Assembly: GCA_937863685.1 (NCBI GenBank)
Contig: CALMGM010000005.1
Coordinates: 620,001-684,000, forward strand
Direction of reading: 5' to 3'
Source of the DNA: an uncultured bacterium
Lineage (GTDB): Bacteria > Edwardsbacteria > AC1 > EtOH8
DNA length: 64,000 nucleotides
Position 1 is the stretch's first letter. Every line of letters begins with the position of its first letter. The position numbers and the translations under genes are program-made. Shown one piece after another: positions 24,844 to 32,730 of this stretch. The notes under the pieces were generated by a model. That model saw nothing but the letters and a program-made list of their open reading frames with translations, ran no database searches and was not told the DNA's origin.

Positions 24844-25900
24844 AAATCTTCCCCACCGGCGCCACATAGACCACGAACTCGTCCCTGCCGTCCAGCTGGC
24901 ACAGCTTGTCAAACAGCTTCTGGTTATACGCCCCGATGGCGCAGGTCCCGCAGCCGATGGACTCGCAGGCCAGATACAGGTTCTGGCAGAGATGGCCCGA
25001 GTCTTGTAAAATGATCTTCTTGGCTTCCAGCGAATAGCGCCATTCCGTCTTGTACGGCACCGCGCTCCAGATGAAGGTCGCCGCGCAATCCCCAACAAAC
25101 CCCTGCCCTATGGCCGCCTTGGCCAGCTTTTTGGGCATGGAGGGAACGGTGAAAAGCTTCACTAACTTGTGGTCCACCGGCTGGTAGCGGTACATCCCCT
25201 TCTTCAGGCCGGTGACGTTGTTAACTGCCAGATAGGTCTCGAAGGGGTGCATGGCCCCGCCCGAGGGCACCGTGCGCATGCTGATCGTGCCGTTGCCAGC
25301 GACTTTCTTCACGCCCTGGGTGGCCCATAAAAGGTACGAGAGCTCTTCCAGGCTCAGGGCCTCGTCGCTGTACTCGCGGCGGCTCTTGCGGTCGCCGATG
25401 CAGTCGAAGATGTCTGATTTCTTTATGACCGTCTTGTCCGGCTTGGGCAGTTCAATGACCTCGGCGTCCTTGGGGCATTCCTTCTGCAGCGGCCCGCGCT
25501 CCAGCCCCTTGGTCTGGTCCGAGATCACCTTCACCAGCTTGATGAACCCGGCCTTCATCGTCTCGCGAAACTTCAGGGTCTGCTTCCTGGCTTTGACGGT
25601 GTTCTTCTCCAGCTTCTCCATCGTGGCCCCGATGCCCGCCATCATTTTGGAGATCTCTTCCAGGGCCTTTTCCTCTTTCTGGGGGCTGATAGTGATTTCG
25701 CCCTTGGCCTGCTCCTTGATAAAACCGTCCCAGCCCTGGGGCAGGCTTTGGTAGAACTCTTCCAGCAAGGGTTCTCCGGCTTTTTGCAGCATTTTGCAGA
25801 AGGCCTCCTTAAGCCCCTTTTCGCTTTCCATGATGTCCCCCACCAGTATCTTTCGTTCGGCATCTTTGAGGGCGACGATTTTTTTGATGATATCGGACAT
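24842..25900 (-). CDS. SagB-type nitroreductase-family oxidoreductase with helical N-terminal extension
   Basis: The 352-residue protein starts at the ATG at 25900, which has AGGAGA seven bases upstream. The first 150 residues are charged helices with no recognised domain and may form a coiled coil (MEKLEKNTVKARKQTLKFRET). Residues 160-350 are a nitroreductase/SagB-like FMN domain: CIGDRKSRREYSDEAL, EELSYLLWATQG and PSGGAMHPFETYLAV, with a C-terminal ACESIGCGTCAIGAY. SagB enzymes oxidise azolines in peptide modification, but nitroreductase-family members do many redox reactions. No YcaO or precursor gene is adjacent, so a peptide pathway is not supported. The gene is last in the direction of the metG cluster. 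Confidence 0.82.
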   Translation of the reverse strand: MSDIIKKIVALKDAERKILVGDIMESEKGLKEAFCKMLQKAGEPLLEEFYQSLPQGWDGFIKEQAKGEITISPQKEEKALEEISKMMAGIGATMEKLEKNTVKARKQTLKFRETMKAGFIKLVKVISDQTKGLERGPLQKECPKDAEVIELPKPDKTVIKKSDIFDCIGDRKSRREYSDEALSLEELSYLLWATQGVKKVAGNGTISMRTVPSGGAMHPFETYLAVNNVTGLKKGMYRYQPVDHKLVKLFTVPSMPKKLAKAAIGQGFVGDCAATFIWSAVPYKTEWRYSLEAKKIILQDSGHLCQNLYLACESIGCGTCAIGAYNQKLFDKLCQLDGRDEFVVYVAPVGKI

Positions 25901-25977
25901 ATTTATTCTCCTAATAATCTTTGGGTCTTTATTTGGAAGAAAACTTTGCGATCTCCAGGTCTCCACGGATAATCCCC

Positions 25978-26013
25978 GATCGAACAGGGTTAAAAAAAGC
26001 GAACCCTTCGATC
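25978..26013 (-). terminator. Inverted repeat between metG and the nitroreductase gene
   Basis: On the minus strand GATCGAAGGGTT (about 26013-26002) and AACCCTGTTCGATC (about 25991-25978) are complementary over about 12 bp with a small bulge. The loop contains TTTTTTT. It lies just after metG; it is a terminator or operator-like element rather than a classic stem plus T-run. Confidence 0.4.
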
Positions 26014-26038
26014 CGCCTTTTCATCTATGCCGATTTCC

Positions 26039-28009
26039 CTATCGCACTTCGCTGCCGGGCTCGGTCTTCCGCTGGGGGGTCAAAATGACCACTCCGTCCT
26101 GGTCCTGGGCCGCCAGCAGCATGCCCTGCGATTCCAGCCCCCTCATCCGGGCCGGCTTTAAATTGGCCACGATCACCACCTGCTGTCCCACCAGCGATTC
26201 CGGGGTGTACCACTGGGCGATGCCGGCCAGCACCTGCCGGGTCTCCTGGCCCAGTTTGACCTGCAGGCGCAGCAGCTTGTCGGCGTTGGGCACCTTCTCG
26301 GCCGAGATGATCTCGGCGGTCCGCAGTTTGACCTTCTTGAATTGATCGATATCTATCAGATCTTCCGTCACGATTCCCGGTTTCATATTTTCTGTTTCCA
26401 GTTTTTTTATTTCTTCCATTTTTGCTTTACCCTTCTGCATTCTATCTTCATTATTCGATATTCCGGCATTCCGGTCGATCCTGGGAAACAGCGGCTCCCC
26501 GGCCGATGTCTTGTGCCCCGATTTCAGTAATCCCCATTCCAAAGCCTTGGCCAGAGAGATGTCCTTTTCTTCAACGCCCAGTTTGGCCAGCAGTTCCCGG
26601 CACTTTCCCGGCATCACCGGGGATAACAGGACGCTGGCGATGCGCAGGGTCTCGGCCGCATTGTAGAGCACGGTGCCGATGCGCTCCTGATCGCCATCCT
26701 TGAACAGCTTCCACGGTGCGTTGGATTCCACATAGCGATTGCTCAGCTTGACCAGCTCCATTACCGAGACGATGGCCTGGTTCAGGTCGAACTGTTCGAC
26801 CTGTGATCTAACTTTTTCGCCCAGGGCCGATGCCTTGTTTTTAAGCTCTTCATCCAGGCCCTCAATCTTCCCTGCCATGGGTATCGTCCCCTGGCAGTAC
26901 GACTCCATCATCTTGAACACCCGGCTGGCTAAATTTCCGTAATCGTTGGCCAGGTCGGAGTTGATGCGCTGTTCCATCCGGGCATAGCTGAAATCACCGT
27001 CGCTGGTGGTGGAGATCTCGGAAAGCAGGAAGTAGCGCAGCTGGTCCGTGCCGTATTTACCGGAGAGCGCCTCGGGGTTGATGACATTGCCCAGCGATTT
27101 CGAGATTTTTTGCCCTTCGATGGTGATGAAGCCGTGGGTGAGCAGTCGGTGAGGCAGCGGCACTTTGGCCGACATCAGCATGGCCGGCCAATATACGGCA
27201 TGGAACCGAATTATATCCTTGCCGATCACATGGACCCGCTCCGGGCATTCTGCCCAGTATTTGGTGTAGAGATCGCCTTCATCGGCATAATCAAGCGCGT
27301 TTATATAGTTGGACAGCGCGTCGAACCATACGTAGATCACCTGCGTCGGATCGCCTGGCACCGGTATGCCCCATCCCCTGGCCCGCTGAACCGGCCGCGA
27401 GACCGAAAAATCCTGCAGCCCGCTGCGGATGAAGGTCAGCACTTCGTTCTTGCGGAACTTGGGAACGACCTGGTATGTATCGGATTCTATCAACCGTTCC
27501 AGTTTTCCCTGGTATTTCGACAAACGGAAGATGTAATTTTCTTCTTCTATCATATCCGGCACGGTGTCGTGATCGGGGCACTTGCCGTCCACCAGTTCGT
27601 CAGGGACATAAAATTTTTCACAACCCACGCAATACAGCCCCTGATATCGTTTTTTGTAAATATCCCCGTTGTTGAAGCAGGCCGTCCACAGTTTCTCGGC
27701 GCCGCGGCGATGTCTCTGCTCCGAGCTGGTGCGGATGAAATCGTCGTTGGACAGCGACAGGTAATCATGCATGTCGGCAAAGAATTTTGCATTACGCGCC
27801 ACCAACTCGGCAGGGGTAATGCCTTCCTTCTCGGCGGTCTGAACATTCTTCAGCGCATTTTCGTCCGACCCGGTCAAAAAGCGGACATCGCGGCCGAACA
27901 GGCGGTAGTATCTGGCCAGGGCGTCGGTCTGGATGATCTCTTGCGCAAAGCCAACGTGCGGCCTAGCGTTGACGAAGGGTATGGCGGTGGTTATATAAAA
28001 ATTCTTCAT
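26039..28009 (-). CDS. metG: Methionyl-tRNA synthetase
   Basis: The 656-residue enzyme charges tRNA-Met with methionine. I place the start at 28009 because ATGA overlaps the stop of ricT and the protein then begins MKNFYITTAIPFVNARPHVG. The upstream in-frame extension of about 100 residues (the frame opens at 28321) lies inside ricT and is not real. Class I motifs: a variant of HIGH (NARPHVGFA) and KMSKS as GQKISKS near residue 300. A zinc knuckle is present (CVGCEKFY and a later CPDHD). The C-terminal 105 residues form an EMAP/tRNA-binding fold (KLRTAEIISAEKVPNADKLL). ricT-metG coupling, with holB upstream, mirrors the Bacillus holB-yaaT-metS region. Confidence 0.97.
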   Translation of the reverse strand: MKNFYITTAIPFVNARPHVGFAQEIIQTDALARYYRLFGRDVRFLTGSDENALKNVQTAEKEGITPAELVARNAKFFADMHDYLSLSNDDFIRTSSEQRHRRGAEKLWTACFNNGDIYKKRYQGLYCVGCEKFYVPDELVDGKCPDHDTVPDMIEEENYIFRLSKYQGKLERLIESDTYQVVPKFRKNEVLTFIRSGLQDFSVSRPVQRARGWGIPVPGDPTQVIYVWFDALSNYINALDYADEGDLYTKYWAECPERVHVIGKDIIRFHAVYWPAMLMSAKVPLPHRLLTHGFITIEGQKISKSLGNVINPEALSGKYGTDQLRYFLLSEISTTSDGDFSYARMEQRINSDLANDYGNLASRVFKMMESYCQGTIPMAGKIEGLDEELKNKASALGEKVRSQVEQFDLNQAIVSVMELVKLSNRYVESNAPWKLFKDGDQERIGTVLYNAAETLRIASVLLSPVMPGKCRELLAKLGVEEKDISLAKALEWGLLKSGHKTSAGEPLFPRIDRNAGISNNEDRMQKGKAKMEEIKKLETENMKPGIVTEDLIDIDQFKKVKLRTAEIISAEKVPNADKLLRLQVKLGQETRQVLAGIAQWYTPESLVGQQVVIVANLKPARMRGLESQGMLLAAQDQDGVVILTPQRKTEPGSEVR

Positions 28010-28797
28010 TTCTGTTTGATCTCCGAAAACGGGAAATCGGCGTGGCCTTCTTCGAATTTTACTGATATCTTCTGCTTGAAGATGTCCACTTTGTAGACGG
28101 TGCCGTCGCCCTGCGGGGTGTTCACCACCGAGCCCACCCGGGGCAGGTGGCTGTATGATTCTTCGTAGAAATCGTCCTCGTACATCAGGCAGCACATCAG
28201 GCGGCCGCACAACCCCAGCATCTTGCTGGAGGTCATCGACAGGTTCTGTTCCTTGGCCATCTTCAATGTCACCGGCTCGAAGTTGTTCAGCCAGGCCACG
28301 CAGCACAGCTGGCGGCCACACTGGCCGTAGCCGCCCACCCGCCGGGCCTCGTCCCGCACCCCTATCTGGCGCATCTCTATCCGGCCCTTGAACATGGTGG
28401 CCAGGTCACGCACCAGGCCCCGGAAGTCAACCCGCTTTTCGGCGGTGAAGTAGAAGATAAGTTTGCTGCCATCGAAACGGGCCTCCACGTCCACCAGGCT
28501 CATTTGCAGGTCGTGCTTGGCCACCAGGTTCTGGCAGGCCAGGTAGGCCTCCTCCTCCCGCTTGCGGTTGTTCTGCAGCTTGGCCAGGTCCTCTTCGGAG
28601 GCCTTACGCAGGACCTCGCCGGAGCGCTTCATTTTCTCGGTGGGGTGAACGTTGTTGCGGACCACCGTCCCGATCTCCTCGGAGCTGTCGTAGGTGACCA
28701 CCACCAGCTCCTGGGGCATCAGGCTCAGCTCCTGGGGATTGTTGTAGTAGGCGCCCCTGGCCTGTTTAAAGTGAACCTCGATCAGAGGTGAAGGCAT
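28006..28797 (-). CDS. ricT: RicT/YaaT-type PSP1 protein
   Basis: The 263-residue protein belongs to the PSP1 family. It has the conserved Cys set QCGRQLCC and LCGRLMCC, and the core ARRVGGYGQCGRQLCCVAWL. In Bacillus, RicT works with RicA and RicF, binds [4Fe-4S] clusters and assists the RNase Y-dependent control of mRNA turnover. The Cys clusters here fit cluster binding, but RicA and RicF are not in view. It overlaps holB by 32 bases upstream and metG by 4 bases (ATGA), so translation is coupled. The neighbour set is the same as in Firmicutes. Confidence 0.93.
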   Translation of the reverse strand: MPSPLIEVHFKQARGAYYNNPQELSLMPQELVVVTYDSSEEIGTVVRNNVHPTEKMKRSGEVLRKASEEDLAKLQNNRKREEEAYLACQNLVAKHDLQMSLVDVEARFDGSKLIFYFTAEKRVDFRGLVRDLATMFKGRIEMRQIGVRDEARRVGGYGQCGRQLCCVAWLNNFEPVTLKMAKEQNLSMTSSKMLGLCGRLMCCLMYEDDFYEESYSHLPRVGSVVNTPQGDGTVYKVDIFKQKISVKFEEGHADFPFSEIKQK

Positions 28798-29875
28798 CTT
28801 GCTCTCCTTGCGTTGTATTGCAGGCCGCCAGCAGGCACAGCTTGGGGGTTACGTTCCGCTCCAGGGCGGCCCGTGCCTGTTCGATGGCCTTGACCATCTC
28901 CGATAGTTTTTGCCGGTCTATTTTCTTCCCCAGATCCGACAGTTCGGCCTGCCGGTCGGAATTTTTTATCTTTCCGGTCACTTTCAGATGCACCAGATCG
29001 CCCGCCACTGCCGACAGCATCTCCAGGAACCTGGCCGGCCGCCCCCGGTCCCGGGCCACCTGCTCGATGGTCTCCAGCATCTCCCAGTGCTTTCCCTCCG
29101 CCGCCGCCCTCAGCAGTTTGACGGCCAGGTTCCTTTCGGCCATCAGGTCCTGTCCGGTCATCTGCAGGGCCCTTCCCAGGCTGTTGCCGGAAAGCTCGGC
29201 CAGCAGTCCGGCGGCCCGGGGATCCTGTCCGTATCCCTTGACCAGGGCCCCGATGACCTCCTCCGGCGGCAGTGGTTCGAACCGCACTTTCTGGCAGCGC
29301 GACAGGATGGTGGGCAGCAGGGCGTTGGGCCGGTCGGTGGTCAGAATGAAATTGGTGGTGGGGGAAGGCTCCTCCAGTATCTTCAAAAAGGCATTGGCCG
29401 CCTCGGTGGTCATGGCCTCGGCCCCGGTCATCAGCACCGCTTTGCGCTTTCCCTCGTAGGGTAAAAACTCCATCTTTTCCTTCAGTTCCCGGATGTCGTC
29501 TATGGAGATGGCGGTCGGCCGGCTGCCAAAATCAAAGGCCAGATGGGGCTGGGCCTCCTTCTCCTTGAGCATCTCCGATATCTCCTCGGCCAGCTTCCGC
29601 CGGTCGCCGTCCGATGAGGGATGGGGCCGGGGAAACAGGTAGTGAAAATCGGGATGGATGTAGGCCGCGGTCTTGCGGCAGGAGTTGCACTGCCGGCAGG
29701 GGGTGGCATTCTCGGATCCGCAGTTGAGGGCCATCGCCAGCTCCATGGCGGCCAGTTCCTTGCCCACTCCGTCCGGGCCGTAGAACAGGTAACTCTGGGC
29801 CAGCCGGTCCTCGTCCCAGGCCTGCCGCAATATTTTTTTGGCCACCTTTTGGCCTATGAGATTTTCGAAAAGCAT
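28766..29875 (-). CDS. holB: DNA polymerase III delta-prime subunit
   Basis: The 369-residue clamp-loader subunit starts MLFENLIGQKVAKKIL. It has a P-loop GPDGVGKE (residues 33-40) and a zinc site from Cys52, Cys60, Cys63 and Cys66. Clamp-loader motifs GAEAMTTEAANAFLKILEEP and LPTILSRCQKVRF are clear. The delta-prime subunit opens the sliding clamp with delta and gamma/tau. It is the first gene of the holB-ricT-metG cluster; the ribosome site is AGGATAG, about nine bases before the ATG. The length is usual for the family. The last ten residues overlap ricT, so its end is translated in two frames. Confidence 0.95.
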   Translation of the reverse strand: MLFENLIGQKVAKKILRQAWDEDRLAQSYLFYGPDGVGKELAAMELAMALNCGSENATPCRQCNSCRKTAAYIHPDFHYLFPRPHPSSDGDRRKLAEEISEMLKEKEAQPHLAFDFGSRPTAISIDDIRELKEKMEFLPYEGKRKAVLMTGAEAMTTEAANAFLKILEEPSPTTNFILTTDRPNALLPTILSRCQKVRFEPLPPEEVIGALVKGYGQDPRAAGLLAELSGNSLGRALQMTGQDLMAERNLAVKLLRAAAEGKHWEMLETIEQVARDRGRPARFLEMLSAVAGDLVHLKVTGKIKNSDRQAELSDLGKKIDRQKLSEMVKAIEQARAALERNVTPKLCLLAACNTTQGEQDAFTSDRGSL

Positions 29876-29960
29876 TGATAATCTATCCTGGCATTTATGC
29901 CCTTGAACCTCCCCCTAATTAATTAGGAGCGAGACGGCGAGAGGCCGGATGAGGCCGCGC

Positions 29961-31730
29961 TTATTCCAGTTCCTTGACCTGCTTGTTGCGGATGGTCATC
30001 AGCTTGGACTTGGGCACCGCCCCCTGCCGGCCGAAGGCGAACTGCCCCGAGGCCCCCTGGCTGGAGTTCTCCGCCTGGGCCAGGGCCTTCTGCAGGTCCT
30101 CCCGGCTGGCGGCCCCCTTCTGCAGGGCGGCCAGCATCACCTTGGCGCCGTCGTAGGCCTGGGCCGACAGCTTGGATGGTGCCTTGCCGTAGGTCCTCTT
30201 GTAGCTCTCCTCGAATCTGGCCGCGGCCTGGGCCAGGCTGGAGCCGGAGGACAACGTGGCAAATATGGCCCCCTCCACATAGGTCCCGCCCTTGGCGGTG
30301 ACCTTGGGATCGCCCCAGCCATCGGAGCCCAGCAGCTGCACTTTCAGCTGGTTGTAGACCAGCTGCGGCGCGATCATGATGATGTCGTTTGGCGTGGCCG
30401 GAATGAACACCGCCTGCACCATGCCGGCCTTCAGGGTTTCGGCCTGGGCCCTGAAGTCGGTGGTGCCCGGCTCGTAGGTGACCGAGACCGCCACCTTGGC
30501 CCCCAGGATCTTGGCCTGCTGGATAAAGGCCTCGGCCACCGCCGTCCAGGTGGGATCGTTGGGATACATCACTCCCAGCGTTTTCATCCCCAGCTTTTTC
30601 ACCGCACAGTCGGCCAGGGCTGTCCCTTGCCAGCTGACGCTCTGGCTCAGCTGGAACACATACGGCCCTAGGGACGATATCCTCTCTTCCGAGGCGGTGG
30701 GAGATAAAAACGGCACCCCCTTGATATTGGCCACTCCGGCCGCCGCGCTGGTGGGTCCGGACAGCACTTCGCCGATGATCCCGATCACCTGGCTGGTGTC
30801 GCACAGCCGGATGGTAGCCTTGATGGCGTCGATGATATCGCCCCGGGTGTCCTCGGTGATCAGCTTGACCTTGTTGGCGGTGGTCTTGTTGTATTCGGTG
30901 AAGGCCATGTTCACGCCCTCCTTGACCGCGGTGCCGTATTCGCCGTAGCGCCCGGACAGCGGTACGATCAGGCCTGCTTTTTGCCCGGCATCGCCCACCG
31001 GAACCACCGGCTTGTTGTCCTTGATGGATACCAAGACCTGCTTGGCCAGCCCGGCCTCCTGGCTGGAGGGGTATTTTTTGACCAGCTCCTGCAGCAGCTT
31101 GATGGCCTCGGAATTATTCTTGGCGTCCAGTTCTTTCTGGGCCAGCTTCAGGCCCAGGGCCGGAGCTACCTCGGACTCGGGATATTTGCGGAACAATATC
31201 CTCAGCTGCCCGTCGGTGAGCCTCTCCTCGATCATGGCCGAGAGCGGCAGCAGCATGGCCTCGCGCTCCTCCCCTGTCTTGGCGGCCTGCAGACCCTCGA
31301 TATACTGCTGTCCGGCCTTCAGGTGGTCCCCGCTGGTGAAATAGCAGTCGCCCAGCAGTTTTTTGGTCATGGGGTATTCCTTGGACTGGGGATATTTTTC
31401 GGCCAGCATCCAGCCGTTCTTGAGGGCCAGGTCCAGTTCGTTAAGATCGTAGCGGCTCTTGGCCGAAAGGTACAGGGCCTCGGGAACAAAGCTGGAGCCG
31501 GGATATTTGGCCAGCATCTCCTGGGTGGCCCCGATGGCCTCACCGGGCTTGTGTTCCTCGTAAAGGCTGCGGGCCTTTTTTATGAAGACCTCGGCTTCGG
31601 CATCCTGGTCGTTGACCTGGACAGTTTTGATGTCATCCTTTTTAACCGGCGTTTTTTTGTCCACCGCCGGCTGCAGGGTGGCGCAGGATACGGCAAATGC
31701 CAGCAATAACAAAAAGTAAAGTCTTTTCAT
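29961..31730 (-). CDS. LpoA-like lipoprotein: TPR region fused to periplasmic-binding fold
   Basis: The 589-residue lipoprotein starts at the ATG at 31730, six bases after GGAG. Its signal peptide is MKRLYFLLLLAFAVSC with lipobox AVSC. Residues about 40-240 are TPR-like helices (VFIKKARSLYEEHKPGEAI). About 250-580 are a type I periplasmic-binding domain of the Peripla_BP_6/LivK type (KAGLIVPLSGRYGEYGTAVK, VIGIIGEVLSGPTSAAAG). The same order is found in LpoA, the outer-membrane activator of penicillin-binding protein 1A, so a peptidoglycan role is likely. A free amino-acid or ligand sensor is an alternative. It is not linked by short spacing to holB (86 bases). Confidence 0.83.
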   Translation of the reverse strand: MKRLYFLLLLAFAVSCATLQPAVDKKTPVKKDDIKTVQVNDQDAEAEVFIKKARSLYEEHKPGEAIGATQEMLAKYPGSSFVPEALYLSAKSRYDLNELDLALKNGWMLAEKYPQSKEYPMTKKLLGDCYFTSGDHLKAGQQYIEGLQAAKTGEEREAMLLPLSAMIEERLTDGQLRILFRKYPESEVAPALGLKLAQKELDAKNNSEAIKLLQELVKKYPSSQEAGLAKQVLVSIKDNKPVVPVGDAGQKAGLIVPLSGRYGEYGTAVKEGVNMAFTEYNKTTANKVKLITEDTRGDIIDAIKATIRLCDTSQVIGIIGEVLSGPTSAAAGVANIKGVPFLSPTASEERISSLGPYVFQLSQSVSWQGTALADCAVKKLGMKTLGVMYPNDPTWTAVAEAFIQQAKILGAKVAVSVTYEPGTTDFRAQAETLKAGMVQAVFIPATPNDIIMIAPQLVYNQLKVQLLGSDGWGDPKVTAKGGTYVEGAIFATLSSGSSLAQAAARFEESYKRTYGKAPSKLSAQAYDGAKVMLAALQKGAASREDLQKALAQAENSSQGASGQFAFGRQGAVPKSKLMTIRNKQVKELE

Positions 31731-31841
31731 CTTCATCTCCGCTAAATATATGGACAACTTGGCATTATTGATTAAAGCCCGATATTGATAAGTATAACAG
31801 CCCTTTATTTTTATGTCAACATCAAAAGGCCTTTGGTTTGC

Positions 31842-32600
31842 CTACTTTTTCCTGCCTATGGCCCAATGTATCGGCATTGTTATCCATTTTTCTTCCGGCT
31901 GTTTTTTGATCGAAGCAAGCTCTTCGGACGGATAACCCAACCTTTCCAACAACTTCCACTCCTGCCGGAACAATTCCGGATTCGCTCCATAAGCTGTCTT
32001 GTCACACACCGATCCTGCAACAGTTTTAAATCCAGCACGGGCAAAGATATCTTCAATTTTTTTTCCGATGGCGGGATCGGCCCCTTTTGCCTTCAGGTCG
32101 CTCATCAGAAATTCTTTGATGTTCGGCCGGCCTTCGGGATGGTCCTGTCGCGAAGAATAATCCGGCTCGGCCAAAGCCGCCAGACGCCCGCTCTCTTTAA
32201 GGACTCTCCGGCATTCATTGATTATGACGTCGGAGCGCTTGGCCCACAGCCAGAAATAATGGGTGACGATCAGGTCCAGGGAAGCATCGGCAAAGGGAAG
32301 TTTATCGGCATCGCCGGCCAGCCATAACAGCATTTTATTTGATGCCTGTTCCCGGGCAAAGTCCAGGGCCGTAAAATCATTGTCCAGTCCAAACACTGCA
32401 GAATCAGTGCGGTCCACCAGTTCGTTTGATATCACCCCGGTGCCGCAGCCGATCTCCAGTATAGTGCCGCAGCGGGCGATCTCAAGTCGGCGGTAAAGAT
32501 GGACTCTTGCGGTCCGGGTCCACTCCGCCTGCTGCAGGTATCTCCGGTGCCACCAGGATAAATCTGTGCGGCTTAAATTTCTTGACAAAGCACTATCCAT
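31842..32600 (-). CDS. Class I SAM-dependent methyltransferase
   Basis: The 252-residue protein has a Rossmann-fold methyltransferase domain. The SAM motif I is ILEIGCGTGVISNEL; an acidic residue after strand 2 (GLDND) and a post-motif GDADKLPFADASLDLIV follow. The rest, with an Arg-rich start, fits the methyltransf_11/25 group. The substrate cannot be named. It is divergently oriented from the membrane protein gene at 32731, with a 130-base gap between the two starts that should hold both promoters. The gene is AT-balanced with its neighbours and appears complete. Confidence 0.88.
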   Translation of the reverse strand: MDSALSRNLSRTDLSWWHRRYLQQAEWTRTARVHLYRRLEIARCGTILEIGCGTGVISNELVDRTDSAVFGLDNDFTALDFAREQASNKMLLWLAGDADKLPFADASLDLIVTHYFWLWAKRSDVIINECRRVLKESGRLAALAEPDYSSRQDHPEGRPNIKEFLMSDLKAKGADPAIGKKIEDIFARAGFKTVAGSVCDKTAYGANPELFRQEWKLLERLGYPSEELASIKKQPEEKWITMPIHWAIGRKK

Positions 32601-32730
32601 ATAATATCATGTTTTAGTAACCCGCAGTGCTTATAAGTTATCTCCGGAAGGATTTGATTCTTCGCCCGGCGACGCGATCCATATTATACCAAAAATCATC
32701 CGAACAATAAACCAAAAGAGCGGATATAAA

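Noticed and set aside
24777-24902. Upstream extension of the barrel-like gene at 24126
   Set aside because: It runs through a palindromic repeat and the stop of the nitroreductase gene. The start at 24776 has a ribosome site and a signal peptide.
24842-25900. RiPP azole pathway (SagB)
   Set aside because: No YcaO, SagC-like protein, transporter or precursor is adjacent; the domain family has many other uses.
27110-28096. Plus-strand open frame (328 codons) across metG
   Set aside because: Shadow of methionyl-tRNA synthetase, whose motifs are on the minus strand.
28010-28321. Upstream in-frame extension of metG
   Set aside because: It would overlap ricT in another frame with an Arg/Gly/Pro-rich, domain-free sequence; the ATGA at 28009 fits the family start.
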